DNA of 64,000 nt from Anaerolineales bacterium (GTDB lineage Bacteria; Chloroflexota; Anaerolineae; Anaerolineales; E44-bin32), in the NCBI GenBank assembly GCA_016927115.1, contig JAFGNH010000028.1, positions 1 to 64,000 of the forward strand, read 5' to 3'. Positions 25,741-33,886 of this stretch are shown piece by piece. A program made the translations under genes and the position numbers. Position 1 is the first letter of the stretch; each line of letters starts with the position of its first letter. The notes below the pieces were generated by a model that worked only from the letters and a program-made list of their open reading frames with translations, was not told where the DNA came from and ran no database searches.

Positions 25741-25843
25741 ATCGGGCCGGCACCCAGCGGCGCCCACAGGATTCTGCTTACCGCTGCTTCCTCTCGGACC
25801 TGACGGGGTTCACAGATCTGTGCCGCGCTGGACCGACCCGACA
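25741..25843 (-). ncRNA. ffs: Signal recognition particle RNA, small bacterial type
   Basis: About 103 nt on the minus strand. It carries the universal apical sequence GTGAACCCCGTCAGGTCCGA and GAGGAAGCAGC with a GNRA-type cap, and the two ends (TCGGGTCGGTCCAGCGCGG and CCGCTGGGTGCCGGCCCGA) pair as a long hairpin. It scaffolds Ffh for co-translational targeting of membrane proteins. Promoter at 25850-25878; U-rich sequence follows the hairpin. Confidence 0.93.
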
Positions 25844-25849
25844 GTCTAG

Positions 25850-25878
25850 AGCATACCTGTCTCCGGGCGTGTTGTCAA
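25850..25878 (-). promoter_or_regulatory. Promoter of the SRP RNA gene
   Basis: On the minus strand consensus TTGACA (25873-25878), 17-nt spacer, TATGCT (25850-25855); predicted start at about 25843, the RNA 5' end. The -10 matches that of selC. Confidence 0.88.
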
Positions 25879-26112
25879 CGGAAGAAAATACCTATAGAAG
25901 TGTATGCGGATAATTTTGTTCCAGATATTCACACACGGTCAATGATTCAAAATCTTCTGACCTGACCGCAATCTTAAAAAACGCAGCTGGTCTTTAGGAT
26001 CCACTGCCTTCAGAAAAACGGCCGCCAGGTGAAAGTGTATCTATTGTGTTACGGAGGAGGAAGGAAAGAGAAATGAAGGAAATCAACTGTATCTACCACC
26101 GACAGTTGAAAA

Positions 26113-26146
26113 TAAAAAAAACTGAACCCGGGATTGCAGGTTCAGA
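26113..26146 (-). terminator. Terminator of tRNA-Ser
   Basis: On the minus strand CTGAACC pairs with GGTTCAG (26139-26145 with 26122-26128), followed by eight T residues, starting 9 nt after the tRNA CCA end. Confidence 0.88.
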
Positions 26147-26154
26147 AATAAAAA

Positions 26155-26244
26155 TGGCGGAGAGGGTGGGATTCGAACCCACGGAGCCTTGCGGCTCACG
26201 CGCTCTCCAGGCGCGCGCGTTAGGCCAGACTACGCAACCTCTCC
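26155..26244 (-). tRNA. tRNA-Ser(GGA)
   Basis: 90 nt on the minus strand including an encoded 3' CCA. Acceptor stem GGAGAGG/CCTCTCC, discriminator G, anticodon loop CTGGAGA giving GGA (26206-26208), long class II variable arm (GTGAGCCGCAAGGCTCC), and T-loop GTTCGAATCCCA. Reads UCC/UCU codons. TATAAT for its promoter lies at 26268-26273 on the minus strand. Confidence 0.97.
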
Positions 26245-26316
26245 GTATCCATACTGTACCGCACGACATTATAACACGGCTTGGCTTGCTGAAAAGGAAT
26301 TTCAGCACTTGAGGGG

Positions 26317-27675
26317 TCAATCTGCCAGGTCGGATGTCTCTATTTCTTCCCCATGCTGCATGCGCATGTCCAGATCCCGCGGCCCTTTTCCCGGAAAATA
26401 ACGGCTATACAGCTCGGGTACTTGGGTTCTGGTCAGATCACTGCTTATCCCCTCCTCCAGACAGATCTGCTGATACAGATCCCCCAGGGGACGATGTCTG
26501 ATTTCTCCAGTTTTCGAAATTACTGCTGAACACCCGGGAGAAGGGGCTGATTCCGTATCGCAGTCTCTCCCATCGATAAATGAGTGAAAGAAATAGCCGC
26601 GTACAGGCCAGCTTTCATTTACAAAATTCCATAATTCGCGCAGCGTCTGGAATACAATCCGCTTCCGGACAGTTGTATCACTGGAAAATATCTGATGGCG
26701 TATGATATACACTGGAAGAGAAAGGGTTCGAGCCCATCTGATGGCTGCTTGCAGGTTCTCCAATCCTTCTTGTTCAAAAACCTTTGCAGTTGTTGTATCC
26801 CACTGCTGCAGTTCCTCTCGCTGACAGGGTTGGATTAATCCTGATGGTGCCAATTCCGCCATATTTGCATAACCCAGTGCAATACCATCTCGGAGCTGGA
26901 CATACCCAGGTACCTGCAACTTTTCCCCGGCATACTCAATAGAGCCGGTGCGGTAAAATTCCTGGATCTTGCTGAGCATTCGCCGGTTTATTCCGGATTC
27001 CACTTGCTCCGGGCACAGGGCAAAAGCAGGCCAGTACCACTGTGCATAACTCACCAGCGCTGATTGTTCGCTGTGAATGCTTTCATAAGCTTCTCTGTGA
27101 GCTCCCAGCAGATTTTTCAGCACCCGGATGAGAATAGCAGGTTTATCTGCACCCATTGAATCACTCTGAATACCTGCTTCGATGAGAGCAGTGTGGACCG
27201 GATCCTCCATTGTTATCCAGACATCCACCTGACTGCCGAAGGAATCCACCGCATAGACTGCATACTGTGCAAATGTTTGGATACTGCTTGAATCAATCCA
27301 TCCACCCAGCTCGATAAACCACCCTGGCAATGAGCCTGACATCATTACAACTACAGGTTTAATATCACGATTGACCATTTCATTCAGCAGGAATTGGTAG
27401 AACTCAACCGCCTGCTTATCCCAGCTGTGCTGCTCCGGCTGAAGGATTCGCCAATCAAGTGGAATCCGCATTGAACTCAGACCAGAGGCAGCAACCAGAT
27501 CCAGAAGCTCAATCCAGAAGCTGGTTTGTGTTTCATTTTCAGCAGGAATCGCCCCGGAAAAAAGCCGCCCACTTGCATTCTCCACCTGCCGATCTGAGAG
27601 TTCAGTGCAGCCAGGGAGAGTGCTGCCCCATAAAAAGGAGGGGGGAAAGTGGTGGTGCGCAGATAAAACCTCCAT
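26317..27675 (-). CDS. Glycoside hydrolase family 1-like protein lacking both catalytic glutamates
   Basis: 452 residues, GH1 length. The fold is recognisable from FPPSFLWGSTLPG at the N-terminus, MRIPLDWRILQPE, and VDVWITMEDPVHTALIEAG. In active GH1 enzymes the last block is T-x-N-E-P with the acid/base Glu; here it is TMEDP. The nucleophile block (normally I-T-E-N-G) is VYIIRHQIF, and the closing W-S-x-x-D-N-F-E-W is FFHSFIDGRDCDT. Both catalytic Glu are therefore missing, so it is a probable pseudo-glycosidase, perhaps a carbohydrate-binding or regulatory protein. Adjacent to the GNAT gene (1 bp apart), a likely operon. Confidence 0.8.
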   Translation of the reverse strand: MEVLSAHHHFPPSFLWGSTLPGCTELSDRQVENASGRLFSGAIPAENETQTSFWIELLDLVAASGLSSMRIPLDWRILQPEQHSWDKQAVEFYQFLLNEMVNRDIKPVVVMMSGSLPGWFIELGGWIDSSSIQTFAQYAVYAVDSFGSQVDVWITMEDPVHTALIEAGIQSDSMGADKPAILIRVLKNLLGAHREAYESIHSEQSALVSYAQWYWPAFALCPEQVESGINRRMLSKIQEFYRTGSIEYAGEKLQVPGYVQLRDGIALGYANMAELAPSGLIQPCQREELQQWDTTTAKVFEQEGLENLQAAIRWARTLSLPVYIIRHQIFSSDTTVRKRIVFQTLRELWNFVNESWPVRGYFFHSFIDGRDCDTESAPSPGCSAVISKTGEIRHRPLGDLYQQICLEEGISSDLTRTQVPELYSRYFPGKGPRDLDMRMQHGEEIETSDLAD

Positions 27676-27676
27676 C

Positions 27677-28414
27677 TCAGGATTCCTGTTCCAGATTTGC
27701 CAGCACAGCCTGGAACATCGTCAGACGAATGCCGGTCTGCTGGAAACCAACTTCTTCCAGCATAATTCTGCGATATGTATAATCTTCATCAAGCCGCAGA
27801 AGTGGAATTTTACCTTTGGAAAGCAGATCTTCGCACAGTGCTGCAAGTACAGATTTTCCAAAAACCAGCTCGCGGGGATTTTCCACTATATCGAGATAGA
27901 CTTCCACAAACCGGTCTCCCGCCCAATTTACACCCGCAGCAGCAATTGTAATGTCCTGCTGTTGAATCTCATAACGCGGCCATCCTGTCAGCCCGGGTTG
28001 TGCCTGGACAAGCACATTAATTACGGGTTGGTATGAAAGCGGATCGAGGCGGAACACATCTGTTTTTGTTTCCTGCGTGAGAGTAACATCAGAATTCAAC
28101 CAGTCTCGCTGGTCTAGGGGAAGAAGTAAAAAGGCAGGCCGATTCGGGATCAGTGCAGTGTGGAGCAGATCTGTCAAAACATCCTGCTGAGCAACGACGG
28201 GTAGCAACAGAGGACGAAAAAGATCCAATCCGGTGTATGCTTTTACAATAAATCCTACCGGGATACGCCCTGAAAAGGCACCATAAAGCTCTATCTGTCT
28301 GTCTGAGTAGTCATACACATAATAGAATGCCATCGCATCGTAGATTGAGCCTGTGTTCAGAATAGGCCGGAAAATATCTCGATCCTCCAGCGGAACCTTT
28401 TCAATTCTCACCAT
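27677..28414 (-). CDS. GNAT-fold acetyltransferase-like protein
   Basis: 245 residues. The C-terminal half has a GNAT-like arrangement (ITIAAAGVNWAGDRFVEVYLDIV, then FGKSVLAALCEDLLSKGKIPLLRLDEDYTYRRIMLEEVGFQQTG), with the last helix and strand characteristic of acetyl-CoA transferases. The N-terminal half (GSIYDAMAFYYVYDYSDRQ) is not assigned. The usual Q/RxxGxG/A CoA loop is not clear, so it may be a divergent member. Substrate unknown. Upstream of and probably co-transcribed with the GH1-like pseudoenzyme gene. Confidence 0.6.
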   Translation of the reverse strand: MVRIEKVPLEDRDIFRPILNTGSIYDAMAFYYVYDYSDRQIELYGAFSGRIPVGFIVKAYTGLDLFRPLLLPVVAQQDVLTDLLHTALIPNRPAFLLLPLDQRDWLNSDVTLTQETKTDVFRLDPLSYQPVINVLVQAQPGLTGWPRYEIQQQDITIAAAGVNWAGDRFVEVYLDIVENPRELVFGKSVLAALCEDLLSKGKIPLLRLDEDYTYRRIMLEEVGFQQTGIRLTMFQAVLANLEQES

Positions 28415-28492
28415 TTACTCCTTGGAAAACGATAGATGCCGGAAAAAACCACTTGTGACGGCCGACTGAAATTGACCAGGGCCAGGATCGTT

Positions 28493-29458
28493 TTACTCCG
28501 TAATATACAGAGCCTCGGCAAGCACCTCGATACGATCGATCACCGGGTTCATACTATAAAGCTGCGCCTGGAACTCCTGTGAACCTGCCGCTCCCTCAGA
28601 CAGTTCCACTTTTCGAAAGCCGACAATGGAATCAAACCTGTCATACGCCACAAGCAACACAGTTGGCTTGATCGGTTTATCCGTTTGATCCCCATTCAAC
28701 ACCAGTTCACCTGTCCAGGATGCCCTGGTTCCATCTTCACTCAGAACGAGTTCTTTCTGCTTCACTTCAACTTGTGCATACCGTTCCTCAGATTGATTTG
28801 CCGGAAATCCACTGGCTACAGCTGCCCTGGCGAAGGAGAAGGTATTCACTTCATCCCATTCAAAACTTGCTGCCAGGGGCATAATCCGACCGTCCGGCAG
28901 CAGGTTCAGCGGTGCATACACAAGGCGTGAGGTTATGATTCTGCCCTGTTGATCATAAAGGGTGAATAGAGCGGACAATCCCTCCATTTCGATCCCTGCG
29001 TTGTTTTCGATACCCGTTATACACCACAACTCATTTCCGAATGTCTGATAGCAATCTGGCCCGATAATGGGGAGAGGAAAGGGGGTCACCGTAACAGATA
29101 AAGCTCCTTCCAATCCCGACCCTTCTATCGGGATACGTATTTCCATATCCAGACTGAGGAACTGCGGATCAATTTCAGGATTCGCCGCAAGCAGATCAGC
29201 CAGATCAACACCATAGCGTGCAGCGATTCCGGAAAGTGTGTCATTGGCCTGGATACGGTGGATCCAGGGCGTTGCTGTAGCCTTTTGCGTGGGCAGCGGA
29301 ACAGGCGTATTAATAATAGTGGTAACTTGAGGAGATGGTGTAGCAGAATAGAACGGTCTCAGAGTCTGGGTGGGAGACAGCTCCTCGTCCGCCGACATCG
29401 GCGAGCAGGCTGCGAAACAAAAACAGCAGCTGAAAAGAACCAGAATCTTTTTATGCAT
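28493..29458 (-). CDS. LysM-domain lipoprotein
   Basis: About 321 residues from ATG 29458 (MHKKILVLFSCCF), with GGTGGA upstream; the frame extends to 29494. Lipobox CFAAC, then a Thr/Pro-rich linker, then a LysM motif (WIHRIQANDTLSGIAARYGV with DLLAANPEID and LDMEIRIP, about 75-125). The C-terminal domain (about 140-320, CYQTFGNELWCITGIENNAG ...) looks immunoglobulin-like, possibly a surface interaction domain. LysM binds N-acetylglucosamine polymers, so the protein should sit on the outer membrane face near peptidoglycan. Divergent from the TPR gene. Confidence 0.86.
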   Translation of the reverse strand: MHKKILVLFSCCFCFAACSPMSADEELSPTQTLRPFYSATPSPQVTTIINTPVPLPTQKATATPWIHRIQANDTLSGIAARYGVDLADLLAANPEIDPQFLSLDMEIRIPIEGSGLEGALSVTVTPFPLPIIGPDCYQTFGNELWCITGIENNAGIEMEGLSALFTLYDQQGRIITSRLVYAPLNLLPDGRIMPLAASFEWDEVNTFSFARAAVASGFPANQSEERYAQVEVKQKELVLSEDGTRASWTGELVLNGDQTDKPIKPTVLLVAYDRFDSIVGFRKVELSEGAAGSQEFQAQLYSMNPVIDRIEVLAEALYITE

Positions 29459-29500
29459 ATTCCACCAACCGGGAGCATTATACCAGAAGGACATCCCCGT

Positions 29501-29529
29501 TGTGCAACGCTCAGCCTTGTGCTACACTG
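29501..29529 (+). promoter_or_regulatory. Promoter of the TPR gene
   Basis: TTGTGC (29501-29506), 17-nt spacer, TACACT (29524-29529). The start near 29536 gives a 14-nt leader to the ATG at 29550. Confidence 0.65.
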
Positions 29530-29549
29530 CGTCAAGAAAAGGATAGTGG

Positions 29550-31433
29550 ATGTCTGATCAGCCTCAATCGATGTTCACCGAAGCAGTTGCTGCTATACAG
29601 ACTGGCGATAAAACACGAGCCAGAGAACTGCTCTCGCGGTTGCTTCGAGTAGATCCATCCAACACAGAATATTGGCTGTGGTTGAGTACAGTCGTCCCGA
29701 CTCAGCGCGAGCGTATATTCTGCCTGAAATCTGCTCTGAAACACGATCCGACAAACCGGGCTGCACTGCGTGGCCTGCTGATCCTCGGAGCACGAAGACC
29801 TGAACCGGCAGAATTAAGCGCGGCAATCGGTGTCCCTAAACGAGCTATTACGAAACGAGCTTCACCGAAAGGAGCTCAGAAACAACTGCCCTATCGGTGG
29901 ATACTGGCTGGTGCTGCGCTGTTTACCTTTATAGGTTTTGCATTCCTCATCAGCCTTTATTTCAGTCGTCCACGCGGCTCAGCACCAACCCTGCCGCCTA
30001 TCAATCATACAGAAACGCAACTTGCTCTGGTACCAACCGCCACCAATACCCCCATACCTGCAGATCTTCGAGTGAACCGTACCGCTATTCCAACCGAACT
30101 GGCTGCAACACCGCTTATCTACTTCCTCGAAAGCACCCCGTCACCGACGCCTTTTATCGGCCTCACACCTGATACACGGTATGAAGCATTCCAGTCCTCT
30201 GTTCGAGCTCTTGACGAAGGACGTTACGAGGAAGCACTGCAGCTCATTGATCAGGTACTGGCCTTGAATCCTGAATTCGCAGGAGCACACTTTGTACGGG
30301 GTGAGATATTACGCCTGAATAACCAGCCATGGGAAGCTATCACTGCATATGATCATGCCATTGGTTATGAACCTGCATACGCCGCAGCTTTTCTTGGAAG
30401 TGCCCGGGCCCAGGTGATGACCGAGCCAGATACCATTCCTACAGCATTTGAACTGGCTATTGAAATTGACCCGTTGTTATCCGATGCCTACCTGTACGCC
30501 GCACGTTTTTACGCAGAACGCCGGCACTTCGACAAGGTTGAAACCATCCTGCTTCAAGCTGTTGAAGCAGGAGCCGCATCTCCAGCAATCATGATTGATC
30601 TCAGTGAAGCACAGTTCCTGCTCAACAAATACCAATCTGCCCTTGAATATGCCATCCAGGGGAGTGCGGATGATCCAGGGTCGTTGAAAGGTTATCTCGT
30701 ATTGGGGAGAGCGTTCACAGCCGTGGGTTTATACAATGATGCACTTCCACCGCTGCAAACCTATCTCGCCTATAACAGTGAAGACCATCGTGCCTGGTCA
30801 GCTCTGGGAACTTCATTGCTCAACACCGGAGACAGCGAAAGTGCTCTTGCAGCGTTCAATACAGCGCTTTCCATGCGCGATTATGCACCAGCGTATCAAG
30901 GAAGAGCCAATATCGAGTACCAGAGAGGCGACTACGCTTCTGCGCTCTCAGATTACTTCCTTGCCCGCCAATATGGCCAGGATTCCGATCTGCTCTCACT
31001 CTCCATAGGGAAAACGTATTTCAACCTTGGTAATTCCCGGGAAGCGTTTAAGGAGCTTAATGCACTGATTTCTTCTACTGAAAGTCGTGCCATTCGTGCA
31101 GAAGCCTATGCCTTTGAAGCCATGCTTTATGAATCTACGGATCCACCATTCCTCTCCGATGCTATTACATACTGGCTCTATATCCTGGATATCGATGAGG
31201 CTGCTCCGGAAATCCGCGCTATGGCTGAAGAGCATTTACGCAATCTGCAGGGAGAAGATTACCGCAGCCCCACACCCAAACCCGCCCTGACCTTCACACC
31301 CACGCTGGAATTCCCCGTTATCACTGCGACTTCAGCACAACCGGAGGTTACCCCAACTCCCAGTGCCACACCTGGCCCAACCCGCAGCCCCACACCCAAA
31401 CCTACTGCTACTCCACGCGGTCTCATACCTTAA
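29550..31433 (+). CDS. Membrane-anchored TPR-repeat protein
   Basis: 627 residues. A cytoplasmic TPR-like start (AAIQTGDKTRARELLSRLLRVDP), one transmembrane helix (about 115-135, WILAGAALFTFIGFAFLISL), a Thr/Pro linker (about 145-205), then roughly nine TPR units from about residue 215 to 555 (such as ALDEGRYEEALQLIDQVLALNP and AALAAFNTALSMRDYAPAYQG). A Thr/Pro-rich tail follows, in which a 21-bp DNA repeat (31262-31282, 31382-31402) encodes RSPTPKP twice. TPRs serve as protein scaffolds, here outside the membrane. Partner unknown. Confidence 0.88.
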   Translation: MSDQPQSMFTEAVAAIQTGDKTRARELLSRLLRVDPSNTEYWLWLSTVVPTQRERIFCLKSALKHDPTNRAALRGLLILGARRPEPAELSAAIGVPKRAITKRASPKGAQKQLPYRWILAGAALFTFIGFAFLISLYFSRPRGSAPTLPPINHTETQLALVPTATNTPIPADLRVNRTAIPTELAATPLIYFLESTPSPTPFIGLTPDTRYEAFQSSVRALDEGRYEEALQLIDQVLALNPEFAGAHFVRGEILRLNNQPWEAITAYDHAIGYEPAYAAAFLGSARAQVMTEPDTIPTAFELAIEIDPLLSDAYLYAARFYAERRHFDKVETILLQAVEAGAASPAIMIDLSEAQFLLNKYQSALEYAIQGSADDPGSLKGYLVLGRAFTAVGLYNDALPPLQTYLAYNSEDHRAWSALGTSLLNTGDSESALAAFNTALSMRDYAPAYQGRANIEYQRGDYASALSDYFLARQYGQDSDLLSLSIGKTYFNLGNSREAFKELNALISSTESRAIRAEAYAFEAMLYESTDPPFLSDAITYWLYILDIDEAAPEIRAMAEEHLRNLQGEDYRSPTPKPALTFTPTLEFPVITATSAQPEVTPTPSATPGPTRSPTPKPTATPRGLIP

Positions 31434-31538
31434 TAAGCCGGCACCTCTAATAGCAGCTCCCGGCTCATAAAACTGCATTTTCCCTCAGGTATTCACGAGG
31501 TTCTGGTTACTCTGGTAAAATATGCATTGATCAAAGTC

Positions 31539-31567
31539 TGGACACACCTGCAAGGGTGCGCTAAAAT
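31539..31567 (+). promoter_or_regulatory. Promoter of rpsT
   Basis: TGGACA (31539-31544), 17-nt spacer, TAAAAT (31562-31567). Start about 31574, a 30-nt leader to the TTG codon. Confidence 0.65.
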
Positions 31568-31603
31568 AGCTGTTTGTATACCGTATCTAACGGGGAGGGA
31601 CCA

Positions 31604-31873
31604 TTGGCAAACTTAGAGTCATCTAAAAAACGAAATCGACAGAACATAAAACGTCGAGCACAAAATCGGGTGCATCTGACTCGTTCACGGACCTACATCA
31701 AGAAAGCACATGAAGCACTGGCTGCAGGAGAATATGAAGCAGCTGAGACTGCTGTTTTGCTGGCTTCCAGTGAACTGGATCATGCAGCGGCAAAGGGTGT
31801 TATTCATAAGAACAATGCCGCCAGACGCAAGAGCCGCTTGATGAAACATCTGGAAGCACTCCGCAGTTCATAA
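31604..31873 (+). CDS. rpsT: 30S ribosomal protein S20
   Basis: 89 residues from a TTG start at 31604, 5 nt after GGGAGG. Typical S20: basic N-terminus MANLESSKKRNRQNIKRR, SRTYIKKAHEALAAGE, and the C-terminal AAAKGVIHKNNAARRKSRL. It binds 16S rRNA helix 44/9 region early in 30S assembly. E. coli rpsT also has a non-ATG start (UUG), which contributes to autoregulation; the parallel is inference. Followed by a hairpin, then argS. Confidence 0.97.
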   Translation: MANLESSKKRNRQNIKRRAQNRVHLTRSRTYIKKAHEALAAGEYEAAETAVLLASSELDHAAAKGVIHKNNAARRKSRLMKHLEALRSS

Positions 31874-31910
31874 GCTGCGGGATTCGAGCAGTTTGATGTG
31901 ACGAACCTGC

Positions 31911-31936
31911 CACGACGCACCATGCTGTGCGTCGTG
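31911..31936 (+). terminator. Hairpin between rpsT and argS, no T-tract
   Basis: A perfect 10-bp stem CACGACGCAC/GTGCGTCGTG with 6-nt loop, followed by TTCGCG. Another short one, CCGCAG/CTGCGG, overlaps the rpsT stop at 31861-31880. Terminator, attenuator, or argS leader. Confidence 0.45.
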
Positions 31937-31986
31937 TTCGCGTACCGACGAAGAGAATCAACATCAGGTAGAACGCAGGTGAAAGT

Positions 31987-33753
31987 ATGTTTAATAATGA
32001 ACTCAATCAGACAGCAGATTCAATCCTTGCAGCCATCAAAGTAATCTCACCGGATTTCTCCAGCTCTGTAGAATGGCAACCAATTCCATTCAAGGGGCAA
32101 TGGGGGTATGGCACTACAGCTTGTTTCCAGGCTGCTGCCAGCGAGGCACGCGGTGGAAGAAAAATCAACGTCCCTGCACGCGCCCAGGAAATCGCAGAAA
32201 AGGTATTAACTGCGATCGGCACCCCACCGGGTTTTGATCGAGTTGAGGTTGAACGCGGCTATCTCAATCTTTTCTTTGAACCAGGCCATTATGCAGCTCG
32301 AGTCCTTGATGAAATTCTGGATCACGGCAGCAGTTATGGCCAGGGTCAGCCCATTAACGAACGGGTAATGATTGAATATTCACAGCCCAACACTCATAAA
32401 GCTTTTCATGTTGGTCACCTCAGAAATGTCATCCTGGGTGGTGCAATGGCGAATATCTTCTCCTTCGCTGGATTTGATACTGTTCGCGCCAACTACATAG
32501 GTGATATTGGCTGGCACGTCATCCAATGGATGTGGTGCTATCTGAAATTCCATGCGGGCGAGGAGCCCACCGGCGATCATACCCGCTGGATGGCATCTAT
32601 CTATTCTGAAGCCGTCAGGCTTGTCGATGAGAACCCGGACTACGAACAGGAAGCTCGCGCTGTCTTTTCACGATGGGATGAAAAAGATCCGGACATCATC
32701 GCCTTGTGGGAAAAGACCCGCCAATGGAGTCTTGATGGATTTGCAGAAATCTACCAGATCCTGGGTGAACATTTTGATGTCTACTTTTTTGAAAGTGAAG
32801 TGGAAGAACCCGGTAAAGTCCTGGTTGATGATTTGATCGAACGCGGCATCGCCGTGGATGAACGCCCGGAAGGCGGTCCAGTCGTTGTCAAACTGGATGA
32901 AATTCTTAAACAGAAAAAAGAAAAATACAGGGTGCTCGTGATGCTGCGAAGTGACGGCACCTCCCTGTACGCTACTAAAGACCTTCCCCTGGCAATCAAA
33001 AAATTTGAGGAGTGGAATGTCGACCGTTCAATTTACGTCATCGATGTACGCCAGTCCTTGTATCTGCAGCAGGTTTTCAAACTGCTTGAGATTATTGGTT
33101 TCAAGCAGGCAAATAAGTGCTTCCACCTCTCCTATGAGATTGTAAATCTGCCGGGAAACGTAACCATTTCCTCTCGGGAAGGTGCTGTCGTGCTGTTTGA
33201 TGATCTGATAACTGAAGCGTTTTCCAGAGCAGCAGCTATTGTTGAAGAGAAGAACCCTGATCTTGATACCGAAACCAAGGAAAACGTTGCCAGAAAAGTA
33301 GCATTGGGTGCAATCAAGTATCCCATGCTCTCAGTAGATAATAATAAGGTCGCCACATTTGACTGGGAAAAAGCACTTGATTTTGAAGGACAGGCTGCGC
33401 CCTATATCCAGTATGCCCATGTACGGGCTAGCAGCATTCTGAGCAGAGTAAAAACCTTACCGGAGTCGCTCATACCGGATTATGACCTTGAGCAGGCCGA
33501 AATTGTCCTTCTTGACAGACTGTCGCGTTTTCCAGAAGAGATACAGCGTGCAGCCAGGGATTATAAACCACTGATTATCGCTAATTTTGTCTACGAACTG
33601 GCCCGGGACTTTACATCGTTCTATCAAAACTGTCCGGTATTGAAGGCAGAAGGCGCCCAGCGGGATGTACGTCTGCGCCTGACAGCTGCTGCACGACAAG
33701 TCCTGAAGAACGCACTTTCCCTACTGGGAATTACCGCACCAGATGTGATGTAA
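31987..33753 (+). CDS. argS: Arginyl-tRNA synthetase
   Basis: 588 residues, full-length class I enzyme. N-terminal add-1 domain to about residue 115, then the HIGH-type motif HVGH in SQPNTHKAFHVGHLRN, and catalytic blocks YIGDIGWH, SDGTSLYATKDLPLAI and YVIDVRQSLYLQQ. The KMSK-type loop is VTISSREGAVVLFDDL, a degenerate form typical of many ArgRS. The C-terminal DALR anticodon-binding domain ends at LGITAPDVM (AAPYIQYAHVRASSIL before it). SD AGGTGA precedes the ATG. It charges tRNA-Arg in the cytoplasm. Confidence 0.97.
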   Translation: MFNNELNQTADSILAAIKVISPDFSSSVEWQPIPFKGQWGYGTTACFQAAASEARGGRKINVPARAQEIAEKVLTAIGTPPGFDRVEVERGYLNLFFEPGHYAARVLDEILDHGSSYGQGQPINERVMIEYSQPNTHKAFHVGHLRNVILGGAMANIFSFAGFDTVRANYIGDIGWHVIQWMWCYLKFHAGEEPTGDHTRWMASIYSEAVRLVDENPDYEQEARAVFSRWDEKDPDIIALWEKTRQWSLDGFAEIYQILGEHFDVYFFESEVEEPGKVLVDDLIERGIAVDERPEGGPVVVKLDEILKQKKEKYRVLVMLRSDGTSLYATKDLPLAIKKFEEWNVDRSIYVIDVRQSLYLQQVFKLLEIIGFKQANKCFHLSYEIVNLPGNVTISSREGAVVLFDDLITEAFSRAAAIVEEKNPDLDTETKENVARKVALGAIKYPMLSVDNNKVATFDWEKALDFEGQAAPYIQYAHVRASSILSRVKTLPESLIPDYDLEQAEIVLLDRLSRFPEEIQRAARDYKPLIIANFVYELARDFTSFYQNCPVLKAEGAQRDVRLRLTAAARQVLKNALSLLGITAPDVM

Positions 33754-33886
33754 GCCTGCTCCGTCTTTCTGCCAGGAAGGAACTGCAAAGAGAGAGCATG
33801 ATGGTGCCTCATTCTCTACAGACCTATTCAGAGTTGCCTATAGTTGAAATTTGCACAACTTTCCGGCAGCCCATCATAGAGCAAAT

